DNA from: CAZBMJ01 sp964493205
GTDB taxonomy: Bacteria > Myxococcota > UBA727 > JABDBI01
DNA length: 58,612 nt
NCBI GenBank assembly: GCA_964493205.1
Contig: CAZBMJ010000010.1
Coordinates: 1-58,612 of the forward strand
Direction of reading: 5' to 3'
Positions within the stretch are counted from its first letter, which is position 1. Each line of letters begins with the position of its first letter. The notes below the pieces were generated by a model. The model was not told the DNA's origin. It saw only the letters and a list, made by a program, of their open reading frames with translations, and ran no database searches. Made by a program: the position numbers and the translations under genes. Positions 17,758-26,559 of this stretch are shown here, piece by piece.

Positions 17758-18453
17758 TTATAGATTTTTTGAAGTAATAAACTTTTTAATATTTGCAGCA
17801 TTAATATCATCTTCATACATCCAGCCTTTAACTAAAACCCATGGAGTAGCTTCAAGCTTTGCGCCTTCTTCACCAAGTTTAATATCAGCATTAATAATGT
17901 CATCATATTTTTGATTATTGTTTGCCAAATCAGCTGTAAACTTAGCTACATCTAAGCCAATATCTCTAGCAAAGTTGTTAAAATTTTCTGGTGTTAAAGC
18001 GCTTTGATTAGCAAAGTTTTTTTCTGTCATAGCCCAAAACTTATCATTTCCTTGCTCACCAGCAGCAAGTGCAGCTTTGGAAGCAGGTCTTGCATTCACG
18101 TGTCTTTCAAAAGGAAAATGCTTAAATACAATATTAATTTTTTCTTTAAGTTCTGGGTCATTTAGTAAGGCACGCAAATCTTTGTCAGCTTGTCCACAAT
18201 ATGGACATTGGAAATTACTAAAAATAGTAATGCTTACGGGGGCATCTTTTTTACCCAAAACAAAGCTATTACCCATAGGAACATCGAAAGCTTTAGCTTG
18301 TACTTCTGGTTGTTGTGCTGCAGGCATTACTAGTTTTTCTAAAGCATCAAGTCGTTGATTAATTCTAGCAATAGCTTCATCAAATTTTTTGTTGCTTGTA
18401 CAACCAACTAACATGGCCGTAATGGATAAAAGTAGTATTCCATAAATCTTCAT
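17758..18453 (-). CDS. DsbA-like thioredoxin-fold lipoprotein 1
   Basis: 231 residues. A lipobox (AMLVGC) predicts lipid attachment at Cys17. A short coiled segment (residues ~25-45) precedes the DsbA-like domain. The active site is C-P-Y-C in IFSNFQCPYCGQAD, with an inserted helical region (KAALAAGEQG, FWAMTEKNFANQSALT) and a cis-proline loop ATPWVLV. It probably handles thiol-disulphide exchange in the periplasm on substrates such as the Cys-rich proteins encoded elsewhere in the window. A paralog with C-G-Y-C lies at 23336-24019 in the same orientation. Confidence 0.88.
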   Translation of the reverse strand: MKIYGILLLSITAMLVGCTSNKKFDEAIARINQRLDALEKLVMPAAQQPEVQAKAFDVPMGNSFVLGKKDAPVSITIFSNFQCPYCGQADKDLRALLNDPELKEKINIVFKHFPFERHVNARPASKAALAAGEQGNDKFWAMTEKNFANQSALTPENFNNFARDIGLDVAKFTADLANNNQKYDDIINADIKLGEEGAKLEATPWVLVKGWMYEDDINAANIKKFITSKNL

Positions 18454-18530
18454 AATTATTTTCTCCTAAATTTTTATATGGTTTGGTTTAGGTAGCATCT
18501 ATATTGATTTTAATCAATAAACCGTAAAAT

Positions 18531-18558
18531 TTATAAAGACATGATGATGTTTTGCCAA
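18531..18558 (+). repeat. Partial copy (28 bp) of the ACATGATGATATTTTGCC repeat
   Basis: TTATAAAGACATGATGATG and the following TTTTGCCAA match 19220-19247 at 26 of 28 positions. This copy lies upstream of the histidine phosphatase gene, so that gene too is flanked by copies of the repeat in direct orientation. Confidence 0.7.
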
Positions 18559-18663
18559 TACTCCAAACAAATAAGTCAGGAAGAATTATTTAATCACCTT
18601 GAAAATCATTAAATACAGTATTATAAAATAAATAAATTATCTGTAATTTATATGGAATACTAA

Positions 18664-19233
18664 ATGACTATAAAAATATCTAAAAAACAATTTTATTTTG
18701 TTCGTCATGGAGAAACTGATTGGAATAAAAAACGTATTTACCAAGGTAATAGTGATATAGAACTTAATGAAAATGGAATTAAACAAGCTATTAGTGCCGC
18801 TAAAATTATTAAAAAAGAAAATATTAAATATATAGTTTCAAGCCCTTTGTTGAGAGCAAAAAAAACTGCTGAAATAATTAGTAATCATTTGCATATTCCA
18901 TTTGCTGTTATTGATGAGCTTAAAGAACTTTCACTTGGCGAAAAAGAAGGTCAACCAATCAACAATAATGATTTTTTTGCTAATTGGCTTTTAGGGGTTA
19001 CTCCTAAAGGTGGTGAATCAGTTTATGATTTTGACCAAAGAGTTATTAAAGGATTTTTAAAAGGGCTTGCTTATGGGGGGCCTGTACTTTTTGTGTCTCA
19101 TGGCGGTGTTTTTACAGCTATAAGAAAATATCTTAACCTTCCTCTTGATAGAATCGAAAATTGCCAAGTTGTTTATCATGAGACTACTGATTTTGCTAAG
19201 ATACCATGGATAAGTACTGTTATAGAGACATGA
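18664..19233 (+). CDS. Histidine phosphatase (phosphoglycerate mutase-like)
   Basis: 189 residues. The branch-1 histidine phosphatase signature is clear: FVRHGETDWNKK with nucleophile H15, SSPLLRAKKTAEI, the acid-base region LKELSLGEKEGQP, and the second histidine in FVSHGGVFTAI. Its length suits cofactor-dependent phosphatases of small phosphorylated metabolites rather than true phosphoglycerate mutase (about 230-250). Cytoplasmic. Its last seven codons lie inside a 42-bp repeat copied again at 21123-21164. The substrate is unknown; an inositol phosphate is conceivable given the nearby genes but is only speculation. Confidence 0.85.
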   Translation: MTIKISKKQFYFVRHGETDWNKKRIYQGNSDIELNENGIKQAISAAKIIKKENIKYIVSSPLLRAKKTAEIISNHLHIPFAVIDELKELSLGEKEGQPINNNDFFANWLLGVTPKGGESVYDFDQRVIKGFLKGLAYGGPVLFVSHGGVFTAIRKYLNLPLDRIENCQVVYHETTDFAKIPWISTVIET

Positions 19234-19252
19234 TGATATTTTGCCAAATGGA
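19211..19252 (+). repeat. 42-bp direct repeat, left copy, at the phosphatase 3' end
   Basis: This 42-bp segment matches 21123-21164 at 40 of 42 positions. On the plus strand it encodes the end of the phosphatase (STVIET-stop). On the minus strand it also reads the end of the transporter gene at 21132-23219 (SIWQNIIMSL-stop). Collapsing the two copies gives an ancestral arrangement of convergent genes overlapping at their 3' ends, with the ankyrin gene inserted between duplicated junction copies. Confidence 0.85.
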
Positions 19253-19359
19253 TCCATATAATCATTTAAAAGCGGCATTAATTCATGTAGTTGCGTTGGT
19301 AAGTCGTAAAGCTCATAAAAATCAGAACGCCAGGTGCCATTGATCCTTTCCAGTCTCAT
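19253..19359 (-). pseudogene. Integrase-core transposase fragment (IS481/IS3-like)
   Basis: On the minus strand about 35 codons read MRLERINGTWRSDFYELYDL and PTQLHELMPLLNDY. This fits the C-terminal part of rve-type transposases, where an ERxNGTWR..FYE segment is followed by xLxELxPLLxxY before the HxALG motif. It runs into the 42-bp repeat and loses homology there; a stop lies shortly upstream. Its base composition is less AT-rich than its surroundings. It may be a trace of the element that brought in the ankyrin gene. Confidence 0.5.
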
Positions 19360-19400
19360 ATATACTGATTCTAGACGCCCTATTGCATAAACTATTTAAA

Positions 19401-19427
19401 TTGTTAAAGTCAAATGAAGTGTATAAA
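19401..19427 (+). promoter_or_regulatory. Candidate promoter of the ankyrin lipoprotein gene
   Basis: TTGTTA at 19401-19406 and TATAAA at 19422-19427 are separated by 15 bp and lie 15 bp upstream of the ATG at 19442. Both boxes have one mismatch or more to consensus, so support is modest. Confidence 0.3.
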
Positions 19428-19441
19428 TTAAGAGCTTTACT

Positions 19442-21121
19442 ATGAAATTAAATATTTTGATCATATTATTAATAAGTTTAAGTGCTTGCGATAACAATTG
19501 TGCACCAAAATTAGGTACTAAGAAGTCAGATACTAAAAAAGACAATGAGCAAATTCAAGAACAAATAAAGAAAAAAGATGAAAAAAATAAACAAGCTTCT
19601 TTAGACCAAACAGAAAAAAATAAAGAAAAAATAAGTAAGTCAGCGTCTCCCAGTGAAAAAGCTTCGAAAGCTACATCAAAACTAGGTAATGCTTCACAAA
19701 AAACAACTTCTGAAATTGCCCCTACGCCTGACTCATCAACAAAAGCGGAAATCCCAGTAAATAAGCAAGCACCTTTAGACCAAGCAGAAAAAAATAAACA
19801 AGAAGCTTTAAAAGAATTTAATAATATACCATTTTATGAAGGCTCCATAATTCGTCATCAGCTTAGTGATGAACATTTAAATAATACATTAAATAAACTT
19901 AAAAATTTATCATTTAAACAGCAAAATCCAGAAACTAAAAATGCTATAAAAACTTTGAAAAATGAAAAAAAATCCAGAGAATATATACAAGCTAAAAAAG
20001 ATGAACTACTTAAGGAATTTAGTGATTTTAAATCATATCTTAGTAAGTATAATGACGATATATTTGGTAATGCTAAAAAAGAATTTTCAGATACTTTTGA
20101 TATAGATAATGAAGAGCAAAAACTTCGTAGTTTTGGTCATATACCTGCTATGCCGGGCCCTATTACTACTACTAACAATATAACTTCTCGTTCTGTTGAG
20201 TATATAAAAAACACTTTTGATGACTTTATTAAAGCTAAAGAAAATTTTAAAAATAGTGTACGAAAAATAATAATAAATAAAATTAAAGAAGAAAATGAAA
20301 ATCAAAATTATATTAATCTTTTATGTGAATTGGGAAGCAAACAATTACGAGAAGCTGTTGAAGATTTAATAAATATAACAGAAAAAACTGCTAATATAAA
20401 TAATATTATTAGAGCGATTAATGCTGAAATAGATAACAAAAAAGAATTGTTTAACAACAAAATAAAAAATATTATAAAAAATAAAGAAAGTTTTAAGAAT
20501 TTTCTAAAAAATAATGAAGATAAAGAATACACTAATACCATTTTTAGTGAGCATGAAAAGTTGGATAAAAGAGAGGAAGCTTTAGAGCAACTAAAAATTG
20601 CTATTAACACTAAAGATGAAGATGAAAAAACTCTTGCCCATAAAGCAGCTGTTGAAGGAAATGGCGATGTATTAACCTTTTTAGCAACTATAGGAGCAGA
20701 TCTTTATGCGATTGATAAAGAAGATAATACTCCTTTACATTTAGCTGCTCAAAATGCTAATAAGCGTGCAACATTAATTCTCATAAATCATTATAAAGAT
20801 AATATTAAAAATATTATTAATAACCAAAATATTGATAAAAAAACTCCATTGCATTTAGCAATTGCTAGCAAAAAAACTAATAGGTTTGAAATAGAAGATA
20901 TAATAGAAAAATTGATTAATAATGGTGCAAATGTTAATTTACAAGATAGTAATGGAAACACTCCTTTACATGCTGCTGCTAAATTGAACAAAGAAGAAAT
21001 AGTTAAAATGTTACTTGATCATGGAGCCGATAAAAATATTACAAATATAGATGAGAATACTCCTGAAGATTTGACTAACAATGAAGCTATAAAAAATATG
21101 ATAAATAACTATAAAAATTAA
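19442..21121 (+). CDS. Ankyrin-repeat lipoprotein
   Basis: 559 residues. The lipobox ISLSAC predicts lipidation at Cys16. Residues ~20-125 are low-complexity (Lys, Ser, Thr, Gln, Glu) and carry a repeated short motif, KQA(S/P)LDQ(T/A)EKNK. Residues ~125-380 are predicted helical or coiled. The C-terminal ~170 residues hold four or five ankyrin repeats, for example TLAHKAAVEGNGDVLTFLAT, TPLHLAAQNANKRAT and TPLHAAAKLNKEEIVKMLLD. These are protein-interaction modules, common among bacteria living in eukaryotes. The gene sits between two copies of a 42-bp repeat and behind an integrase fragment, so it appears to be an insertion. Partner unknown. Confidence 0.85.
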   Translation: MKLNILIILLISLSACDNNCAPKLGTKKSDTKKDNEQIQEQIKKKDEKNKQASLDQTEKNKEKISKSASPSEKASKATSKLGNASQKTTSEIAPTPDSSTKAEIPVNKQAPLDQAEKNKQEALKEFNNIPFYEGSIIRHQLSDEHLNNTLNKLKNLSFKQQNPETKNAIKTLKNEKKSREYIQAKKDELLKEFSDFKSYLSKYNDDIFGNAKKEFSDTFDIDNEEQKLRSFGHIPAMPGPITTTNNITSRSVEYIKNTFDDFIKAKENFKNSVRKIIINKIKEENENQNYINLLCELGSKQLREAVEDLINITEKTANINNIIRAINAEIDNKKELFNNKIKNIIKNKESFKNFLKNNEDKEYTNTIFSEHEKLDKREEALEQLKIAINTKDEDEKTLAHKAAVEGNGDVLTFLATIGADLYAIDKEDNTPLHLAAQNANKRATLILINHYKDNIKNIINNQNIDKKTPLHLAIASKKTNRFEIEDIIEKLINNGANVNLQDSNGNTPLHAAAKLNKEEIVKMLLDHGADKNITNIDENTPEDLTNNEAIKNMINNYKN

Positions 21122-21122
21122 G

Positions 21123-21164
21123 TAAGTACTATTATAGAGACATGATTATATTTTGCCAAATGGA
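21123..21164 (+). repeat. 42-bp direct repeat, right copy, at the transporter 3' end
   Basis: Matches 19211-19252 at 40 of 42 bases. It contains the final codons of the transporter-SBP fusion on the minus strand and, on the plus strand, a duplicate of the phosphatase tail. The segment from 19253 to 21122 is thus framed by the repeat. Confidence 0.85.
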
Positions 21165-23219
21165 CCACCTTTTTTTATGGGTTTCTTTAGTTTTATTTAT
21201 TACCCATTTATCGTAGAGGTAATTATAGTAATTTTGTGATTTTTTTAACTCTATCCAGTTATTTATAAAATTACTTAAATTACTTTTATTATTTAATAAA
21301 TAAATATAGTCAATTTTTGGTAATAAATTATCTTTAATAGTGGAATACAATGGATTTTTTAAACTTATATTAATAATATTAATTAATGGGGCTATTAATA
21401 TTTGTGTAGTATTTTGATTTAAAAAATCTTCATAATTATTAAATTCCACTAAGTTTCTATTAGCAAAATACATAGATATATCGCTAGCTATAACATTTTT
21501 TATTACACCAATAGTAACCTCATTTTCATAAACGTCATCTAGGGTTTCTAATTCATTTTTATCAAGACTTAATAGGCCTACGCTAGATTCTAAATAACTA
21601 TTTGATATAATATTATTTTTTATTAAATTGTTATCCAATATAATTCCAGACATTACTAAGTTGATCAAATTATTGTTTATAGCGTAAGTAATATCTTCTT
21701 TGTTTAATTTTACAAAGAGCAATTTTAATTTTAAGTCTTTGGCTAAGTCATGAGCTGCTTGAATATCTAGCCCAACAAGGTCGTTTTTAGAATTAAAATA
21801 AGAAAACGGTGGATTATTGTCCATAAATCCAATTAATAAAAAATCTTTATTTTGATAATCATCTACTGCCTTTAATTCTATTATTTTATACTCTATTTTA
21901 TTGGCGATACTTAAACTTGAAAAATCATTTTTAAAGCTAATTATAGGTTTTTTGAAATAGTTTATTATTAAAAACCACGATCCATATCCCATAAGACAAA
22001 CAAGCAATGCTACTAAAAATTTTTTGTAACTAAATAGTAGGCGTTTCTCAAAAGAGCTAATGCTAAAAAAACATAAGGTAGTTATGGAAGCAATAGTTGC
22101 CACAGCGCTAAATCGCGAAGTTATTAATGCTGAAGAGATAAAAAGCTCTAAAGCATCACTGGGCAATTCTAGGGCATCAAGCAAAAAACTTATGGCACTT
22201 GAGCTTGAGCCAAAAGACGTTAAGACTCCCAACAATGATAATTGCAAAGACTGTGCACTAGTTAAATTAATATTATAATGCCAGGCCACAAACATAATAA
22301 AAATGAGATTTATAAGTTTGCCAGAAATAGGAAAATTATAACTTAGAGGGACCAATGTGTTTGATAAACCATAGGACTGGTTTTTAACAAACCCAAACTC
22401 AAGCATTTTTTTATCAATAGCATTAATAATAAAGGGCAAGGTAATAATTACGTTAGAAGTTACAAAAGCTATTAATAAACTTGGAATTATTGGTTTAATA
22501 ATGTCTTTGTAACTAAATGGCAAAAATACAGTAGTAAATAATGGTAAAGCTATTAAAGATACAAAAATTGAACTAAAGATAAACGAATAATAATAATATT
22601 GTATTTGTTGCAAATCTAATAAGGTTCTAACACCAGCGGCAGATGCGGTAAGAGCAAATACTCCTATGGGCGAAAAATTATTAATCCAGTTAAACATCTT
22701 GAGAGAAATTTCTTGTATAACCCTAAAATTTTTTAAAAATCCTTGTTTATTTTTTATATGCAATAAAGCCATGGCAAAGAAAATACTAAAAATTACAATG
22801 GCAGGCAGAGTGCCTTCCGCAAAAGATTTAAAAGGATTTTGAGGGATAAAATAATCAAGTAAGCTTGATTTTATAGGGTTCATATTTGAAATAGTGGCGT
22901 ATTTATCAGCTACTTTTATGGGAGGAAACCCCAAAGGGAGGACAAAAATAGTAATTTGAGTGATAATCCATGAACCGCTTAAAAATAATAAGCTATATAA
23001 AAAAATTTTTTTGGCATTTCTAAAAGTTAGCTGGCTTATACCTATAACTATTGAAGAGAATAAAAATAATAAGACAGGCATTTCCATCATCATAATAAAG
23101 GCTTGGCCAATTAACGATAAATATCTGGTCATTTCTCCAAAAAAAATGCCGCAAATAATACCCAAAACCATGCTTAAAATAATTTGCCACGTTAAAGTGA
23201 TTTTTAATAAATAATTCAT
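21132..23219 (-). CDS. Cation:dicarboxylate/amino-acid symporter fused to a family-3 solute-binding domain
   Basis: 695 residues. Residues ~1-430 are a DAACS/SDF-type sodium- or proton-coupled symporter: eight or so membrane segments, SPIGVFALTASAAG, the serine-rich reentrant loop SFGSSSSAIS, and the late helix region SRFSAVATIAS. The family's NMDG-type motif is replaced by SYNFPISG. Residues ~440-695 form an SBP_bac_3 domain (FLLIGFMDNNPPFSYFNSK, LVGLDIQAAHDLAKDL, ITYAINNNLINLVMSG). Solute-binding domains normally serve ABC transporters, so here one may deliver substrate to the symporter or sense it. Minus strand, single gene; its 3' end lies within the 42-bp repeat. Confidence 0.85.
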   Translation of the reverse strand: MNYLLKITLTWQIILSMVLGIICGIFFGEMTRYLSLIGQAFIMMMEMPVLLFLFSSIVIGISQLTFRNAKKIFLYSLLFLSGSWIITQITIFVLPLGFPPIKVADKYATISNMNPIKSSLLDYFIPQNPFKSFAEGTLPAIVIFSIFFAMALLHIKNKQGFLKNFRVIQEISLKMFNWINNFSPIGVFALTASAAGVRTLLDLQQIQYYYYSFIFSSIFVSLIALPLFTTVFLPFSYKDIIKPIIPSLLIAFVTSNVIITLPFIINAIDKKMLEFGFVKNQSYGLSNTLVPLSYNFPISGKLINLIFIMFVAWHYNINLTSAQSLQLSLLGVLTSFGSSSSAISFLLDALELPSDALELFISSALITSRFSAVATIASITTLCFFSISSFEKRLLFSYKKFLVALLVCLMGYGSWFLIINYFKKPIISFKNDFSSLSIANKIEYKIIELKAVDDYQNKDFLLIGFMDNNPPFSYFNSKNDLVGLDIQAAHDLAKDLKLKLLFVKLNKEDITYAINNNLINLVMSGIILDNNLIKNNIISNSYLESSVGLLSLDKNELETLDDVYENEVTIGVIKNVIASDISMYFANRNLVEFNNYEDFLNQNTTQILIAPLINIINISLKNPLYSTIKDNLLPKIDYIYLLNNKSNLSNFINNWIELKKSQNYYNYLYDKWVINKTKETHKKRWSIWQNIIMSL

Positions 23220-23335
23220 TAGCTAATTTTAGCGGTAAATAGAAAAATAAGACAAAAAATGGTTTTTTAGAACTGTTCAACCTCGTGTTTTTGCGATTGA
23301 CGCTATGGACCATTGTGCCGGGCAAAATCTAATAC

Positions 23336-24019
23336 CTAAAGCAAATTTTTCTTTTTGATAAATGCTTTTATAGCGCTTGCAGTTGGCTCGTCCTCATAAC
23401 TGAATCCACCAACAAAGATGCTTGGCGTACTATTAATTTTAGCCATCTTTACTAATTCTAAATCTTTAGCAAGTATATCGTCATATTTTTTGTCATTATT
23501 AAGCAAGTCAGCACTAAATTTGTTTATATCTAGGCCAAGTTGCTTAGCCCATTTTATAAAATTTTCATCGGTTAGCGCGCCTTGATTTGCATATATTTTT
23601 TCGCTCATGAGCCAAAATTTCTCTGCTCCTTGTTCACCTGCTGCAAATGCTGCTTTAGTTGCTGGTTTGGAGCGACTCAAAAATGGATAATGCTTGACTA
23701 CTAAATTAACGTTGTTTTTGAGCTCTGGATCACGCAACGCTTCATGTAAAGCTTTATCAGTCCGTGCGCAGTAACCACACTGTAAATTTGTAAATATCAC
23801 TATACTAATTTTGGCATCTTTGTTACCGAGCAAATAGCTTTCACCCACAGGAAAATCAAAGGGCTTTTCTTGTTCTACTACTTGGTTTGACAAAAGAGCT
23901 TTTTCTAAAACAGCCAATCTTTCTTCAATCTGCGAAAATTTTTGGTCACCAGAATTAAATAGATGACAGCCATTGAACAAAAACATTAAAAATACACTAC
24001 TTACTAATAAATTACCCAT
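23336..24019 (-). CDS. DsbA-like thioredoxin-fold lipoprotein 2
   Basis: 227 residues, a paralog of the protein at 17758-18453 with the same architecture. The lipobox is FLFNGC, followed by a short coiled segment, then a DsbA-like domain with active site C-G-Y-C in FTNLQCGYCARTD, AAFAAGEQGAEKFWLM, and the cis-proline loop NSTPSIFVGG. A CGYC dipeptide differs from CPYC in the paralog and should shift its redox potential, so the pair may split oxidase and isomerase/reductase work. Minus strand, monocistronic. Confidence 0.87.
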   Translation of the reverse strand: MGNLLVSSVFLMFLFNGCHLFNSGDQKFSQIEERLAVLEKALLSNQVVEQEKPFDFPVGESYLLGNKDAKISIVIFTNLQCGYCARTDKALHEALRDPELKNNVNLVVKHYPFLSRSKPATKAAFAAGEQGAEKFWLMSEKIYANQGALTDENFIKWAKQLGLDINKFSADLLNNDKKYDDILAKDLELVKMAKINSTPSIFVGGFSYEDEPTASAIKAFIKKKNLL

Positions 24020-24156
24020 GATAGATTACCCTGATTATTATCAAAGTATTAGAAATATTAGGATTAGGACTCTGTGTCAATGGATAGGCTTACACCCCTT
24101 TTATAAATATCTTAATAGTATATTAAATTAAAAACCAGCAAAAGCAGGAACAAAAA

Positions 24157-25143
24157 ATGCTAAATATTTTTAAATTTATTAATTATAGTATCACTTTATT
24201 GATTATGACAAGCTCAATGGCGCAAGCTATGCAAGCCCCTAAAACTCTTAAACAAAAAATAGTTTTAAATCCAGATTTTACGATGGATATTGCCTATACC
24301 ATAGAAAATGAGCACATGGAAAATACCCTATTGTTCATTCATGGTAACTCCGCATCAAAAGAATTCTTTTCCAATTTAAGCACTGAGCTTTTACCTGATT
24401 TTCGCTTAATTAAAGTGGATTTGCCAGGGCATGGTGAAAGTGATGATTTTTCTATGACAATGCAAGAGCAGTATGAATTAAATAACGATATGGTTTTTGA
24501 GCACTATGACAATTTTTATACTTTTGCAGGATATGCACGAGTTATGAATCAATTTATTGATAAGCTAAGTATTAACAAAGATAAATTAAGTATTTTGGGT
24601 TGGTCATTAGGGGGCCACATAGCCATCCATATGGCAAAGACTTCTCATATGCATAAAGTAGTTCTTACAGGTACCCCTGTGCAATCTTTTGCAGATATGA
24701 AAGGGGCGTTTTCTTTTTTAAAAACTTTGTTAGTGAATAATGCTAATTTTCCAGAAAATACGAGTATCACTGATTTATTGAGCTTCAATAAGCATTTTTC
24801 AGCTGAGCAAGCAGTGATATTTCATGCAGCTGGAGGCTTTATTACGCAAGATGGTGCTATTGCTCAAAAGGCTGGTATGAGAACAAATCCCATTGCTAGA
24901 TCAGCAATGATTCATTTTTGTTCTAATGCTGCTGATAAGCTTGAATTAGAACATATGGACCAAAAAGCGATAGTTCTTAGTAAAAAAGATACTTTTAAGA
25001 TAATTCAAGGAAGCCAAGATCCTATTAAAAGCCCCAATAATTTGGGTTTGGATATTAGCGAAATTGAAGGTGCAGCGCATGCAGTTTTTCATACTCATCC
25101 TAAAGAATACGCTGATGCCTTGCTTAAGAGCTTAAGGATGTAA
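24157..25143 (+). CDS. Exported alpha/beta hydrolase
   Basis: 328 residues with a signal peptide (cleavage probably after AQA, residues 24-26). Alpha/beta-hydrolase landmarks: oxyanion loop LFIHGNSASKEFF, VDLPGHGESDDF, the nucleophile elbow ILGWSLGGHIA (Ser), and a late histidine in IEGAAHAVFHTHP. The ATG at 24157 has AGGAA 5 nt upstream. Substrate not deducible; esterase, lipase or lactonase are all possible. It ends one base before the next reading frame and is probably co-transcribed with the methyltransferase gene. Confidence 0.83.
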   Translation: MLNIFKFINYSITLLIMTSSMAQAMQAPKTLKQKIVLNPDFTMDIAYTIENEHMENTLLFIHGNSASKEFFSNLSTELLPDFRLIKVDLPGHGESDDFSMTMQEQYELNNDMVFEHYDNFYTFAGYARVMNQFIDKLSINKDKLSILGWSLGGHIAIHMAKTSHMHKVVLTGTPVQSFADMKGAFSFLKTLLVNNANFPENTSITDLLSFNKHFSAEQAVIFHAAGGFITQDGAIAQKAGMRTNPIARSAMIHFCSNAADKLELEHMDQKAIVLSKKDTFKIIQGSQDPIKSPNNLGLDISEIEGAAHAVFHTHPKEYADALLKSLRM

Positions 25144-25182
25144 TTGCTTAAATTTAATTTTTGTCTTAATAGACAATATTCT

Positions 25183-25932
25183 ATGCCAAACATGCTTTTT
25201 CCTAAAATTGCTGTAGCCCATGATGCTGAACTTGCTGCTCAGCTAGGGCTACCATTAATAAATTTGCCACCGGGTGATAATTCTTTTGATTTTTTGTTAG
25301 TTAAGACTCCTAATTATTTAGAATTACGTCAGTTAGGCAAAGGGGCTCCATCACCACTTTTTGTGGATTTTTTAGATAAAGCCTTACTCTATCGTAAAGA
25401 TCGCAGTACTCACAATAATGAAGCCATAGCCAAAGCAGTGGGGCTCAAGTATGGGAAAACCCTAAATATTATAGATGCTACAGCAGGACTTGGAAAAGAT
25501 GCTTTTATACTTGCAAGTTTGGGTGCCAATCTAACTTTGTTAGAGCGCTCACCTATTATTGCAGCCTTATTAGAAGATGGCCTCGCTCGGGCTTACAATA
25601 AATTGCCTTTTACTATGCAGCTTATTAAAGCTGATGCTATTGATTTTTTAACGAACTGCTCTTTGGAATCTTCTCCTCATGTGGTTTATCTCGATCCAAT
25701 GTTTCCCCCCAGGCAAAAATCTGCAGCAGTAAAAAAAGATATTCGCATGCTGCAACTATTGCTTGGAACTGATACGGACGAAGAGGCATTATTGGAAGCT
25801 GCTTTGACGTGCGCCAAATCTCGAGTGGTAGTAAAACGCCCTAACTGGGCTAAGCTGCCTACTAATCGCAAGCCAGATATGAAAATCACTACTCCAAATC
25901 ATTATTTTGCAGTTTATATAAATAGCTTTTGA
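25183..25932 (+). CDS. rsmJ: RsmJ-like 16S rRNA (guanine-N2) methyltransferase
   Basis: 249 residues from the ATG at 25183; an upstream TTG at 25144 would add 13. The family motifs match RsmJ (YhiQ): YRKDRSTHNNEAIAKAVGLK, SAM-binding DATAGLGKDAFILASLGA, the acidic L-L-E-R, and VVYLDPMFPPRQKSAAVKKD containing the catalytic DPMFP. RsmJ methylates G1516 in E. coli 16S rRNA and is best known in gammaproteobacteria. The last 44 nt overlap the convergent gene at 25889-26419. Confidence 0.88.
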   Translation: MPNMLFPKIAVAHDAELAAQLGLPLINLPPGDNSFDFLLVKTPNYLELRQLGKGAPSPLFVDFLDKALLYRKDRSTHNNEAIAKAVGLKYGKTLNIIDATAGLGKDAFILASLGANLTLLERSPIIAALLEDGLARAYNKLPFTMQLIKADAIDFLTNCSLESSPHVVYLDPMFPPRQKSAAVKKDIRMLQLLLGTDTDEEALLEAALTCAKSRVVVKRPNWAKLPTNRKPDMKITTPNHYFAVYINSF

Positions 25933-26419
25933 TAGTATCGTATCTTTTTTGTCTATTTCTATCATTAGCTGCTTTTATCTTTTTTTCCATTTCTTGTACG
26001 AAGGCTCGATTATCGCCAAAACAATATCCAGATGGTGTTTGGGGGGAATTTAAAAAATCAACTGCAGTAACTGGTTTGGCCTCACAATCTACATACTTTA
26101 CTTCTTGATGATCAGAGAGGAAAAAAAATGCAGAATATTTTATTTCTGATATAAGAAATGACATAAAATTATTTGGATCAGTTGGAGCAACTTCTTGTAA
26201 AATTTTTTCGCAGGTTTGCTGAATATCTATTGTATTATCTTTCTCTATGGCTTCGATTTTATGTATAGTGACTTGAACTTCGACTCCAAATTCTTTGCAA
26301 TTGATTCCAAGACCATTAATATTGCTGTTTATACAGGGAATCACAAATATTGCTGCTTGAGAAAATGCCGAAAAAATAACTGCAAAGAAAAAAAAGAAAC
26401 CAATTTTAGTTTGTTTCAT
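25889..26419 (-). CDS. Exported protein of unknown function
   Basis: 176 residues with a strong signal peptide (MKQTKIGFFFFFAVIFSAFS then AAIFV). I do not recognise the family. The mature part has cysteines at IPCINSNINGLGINC, QTCEKIL, VDCEAK and GYCFGDN, giving five, and a lysine/arginine-rich C terminus. Disulphide bonding in the periplasm is likely. It overlaps the 3' end of the methyltransferase gene by 44 nt tail-to-tail. Function unknown. Confidence 0.6.
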   Translation of the reverse strand: MKQTKIGFFFFFAVIFSAFSQAAIFVIPCINSNINGLGINCKEFGVEVQVTIHKIEAIEKDNTIDIQQTCEKILQEVAPTDPNNFMSFLISEIKYSAFFFLSDHQEVKYVDCEAKPVTAVDFLNSPQTPSGYCFGDNRAFVQEMEKKIKAANDRNRQKRYDTIKSYLYKLQNNDLE

Positions 26420-26559
26420 TAGCTATCCTTATCCTTAAGATTTTGGAAATTTATATAAAGATATTAACTGCTAATATCAACTGATTTCTTATGCCATTTA
26501 TTATTAATTTTAGTAAACAAAATACGAATACTTTCTAGGTAATTATTTTTAAGCTTGAG

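Noticed and set aside
18664..19233. Assignment as glycolytic phosphoglycerate mutase (gpmA)
   Set aside because: At 189 residues it is too short; it fits the wider histidine phosphatase family only.
19057..19359. Minus-strand frame of 100 codons overlapping the phosphatase 3' end
   Set aside because: Not an intact gene. Only its first ~35 codons look like an integrase fragment; the rest is antisense to the phosphatase.
23020..23325. Minus-strand frame of 101 codons around the transporter start
   Set aside because: Mostly out of frame with the strongly supported transporter gene; the 115-bp gap upstream shows only an unexplained GC-richer patch near 23280-23330 with weak resemblance to the TTTTGCC repeat.
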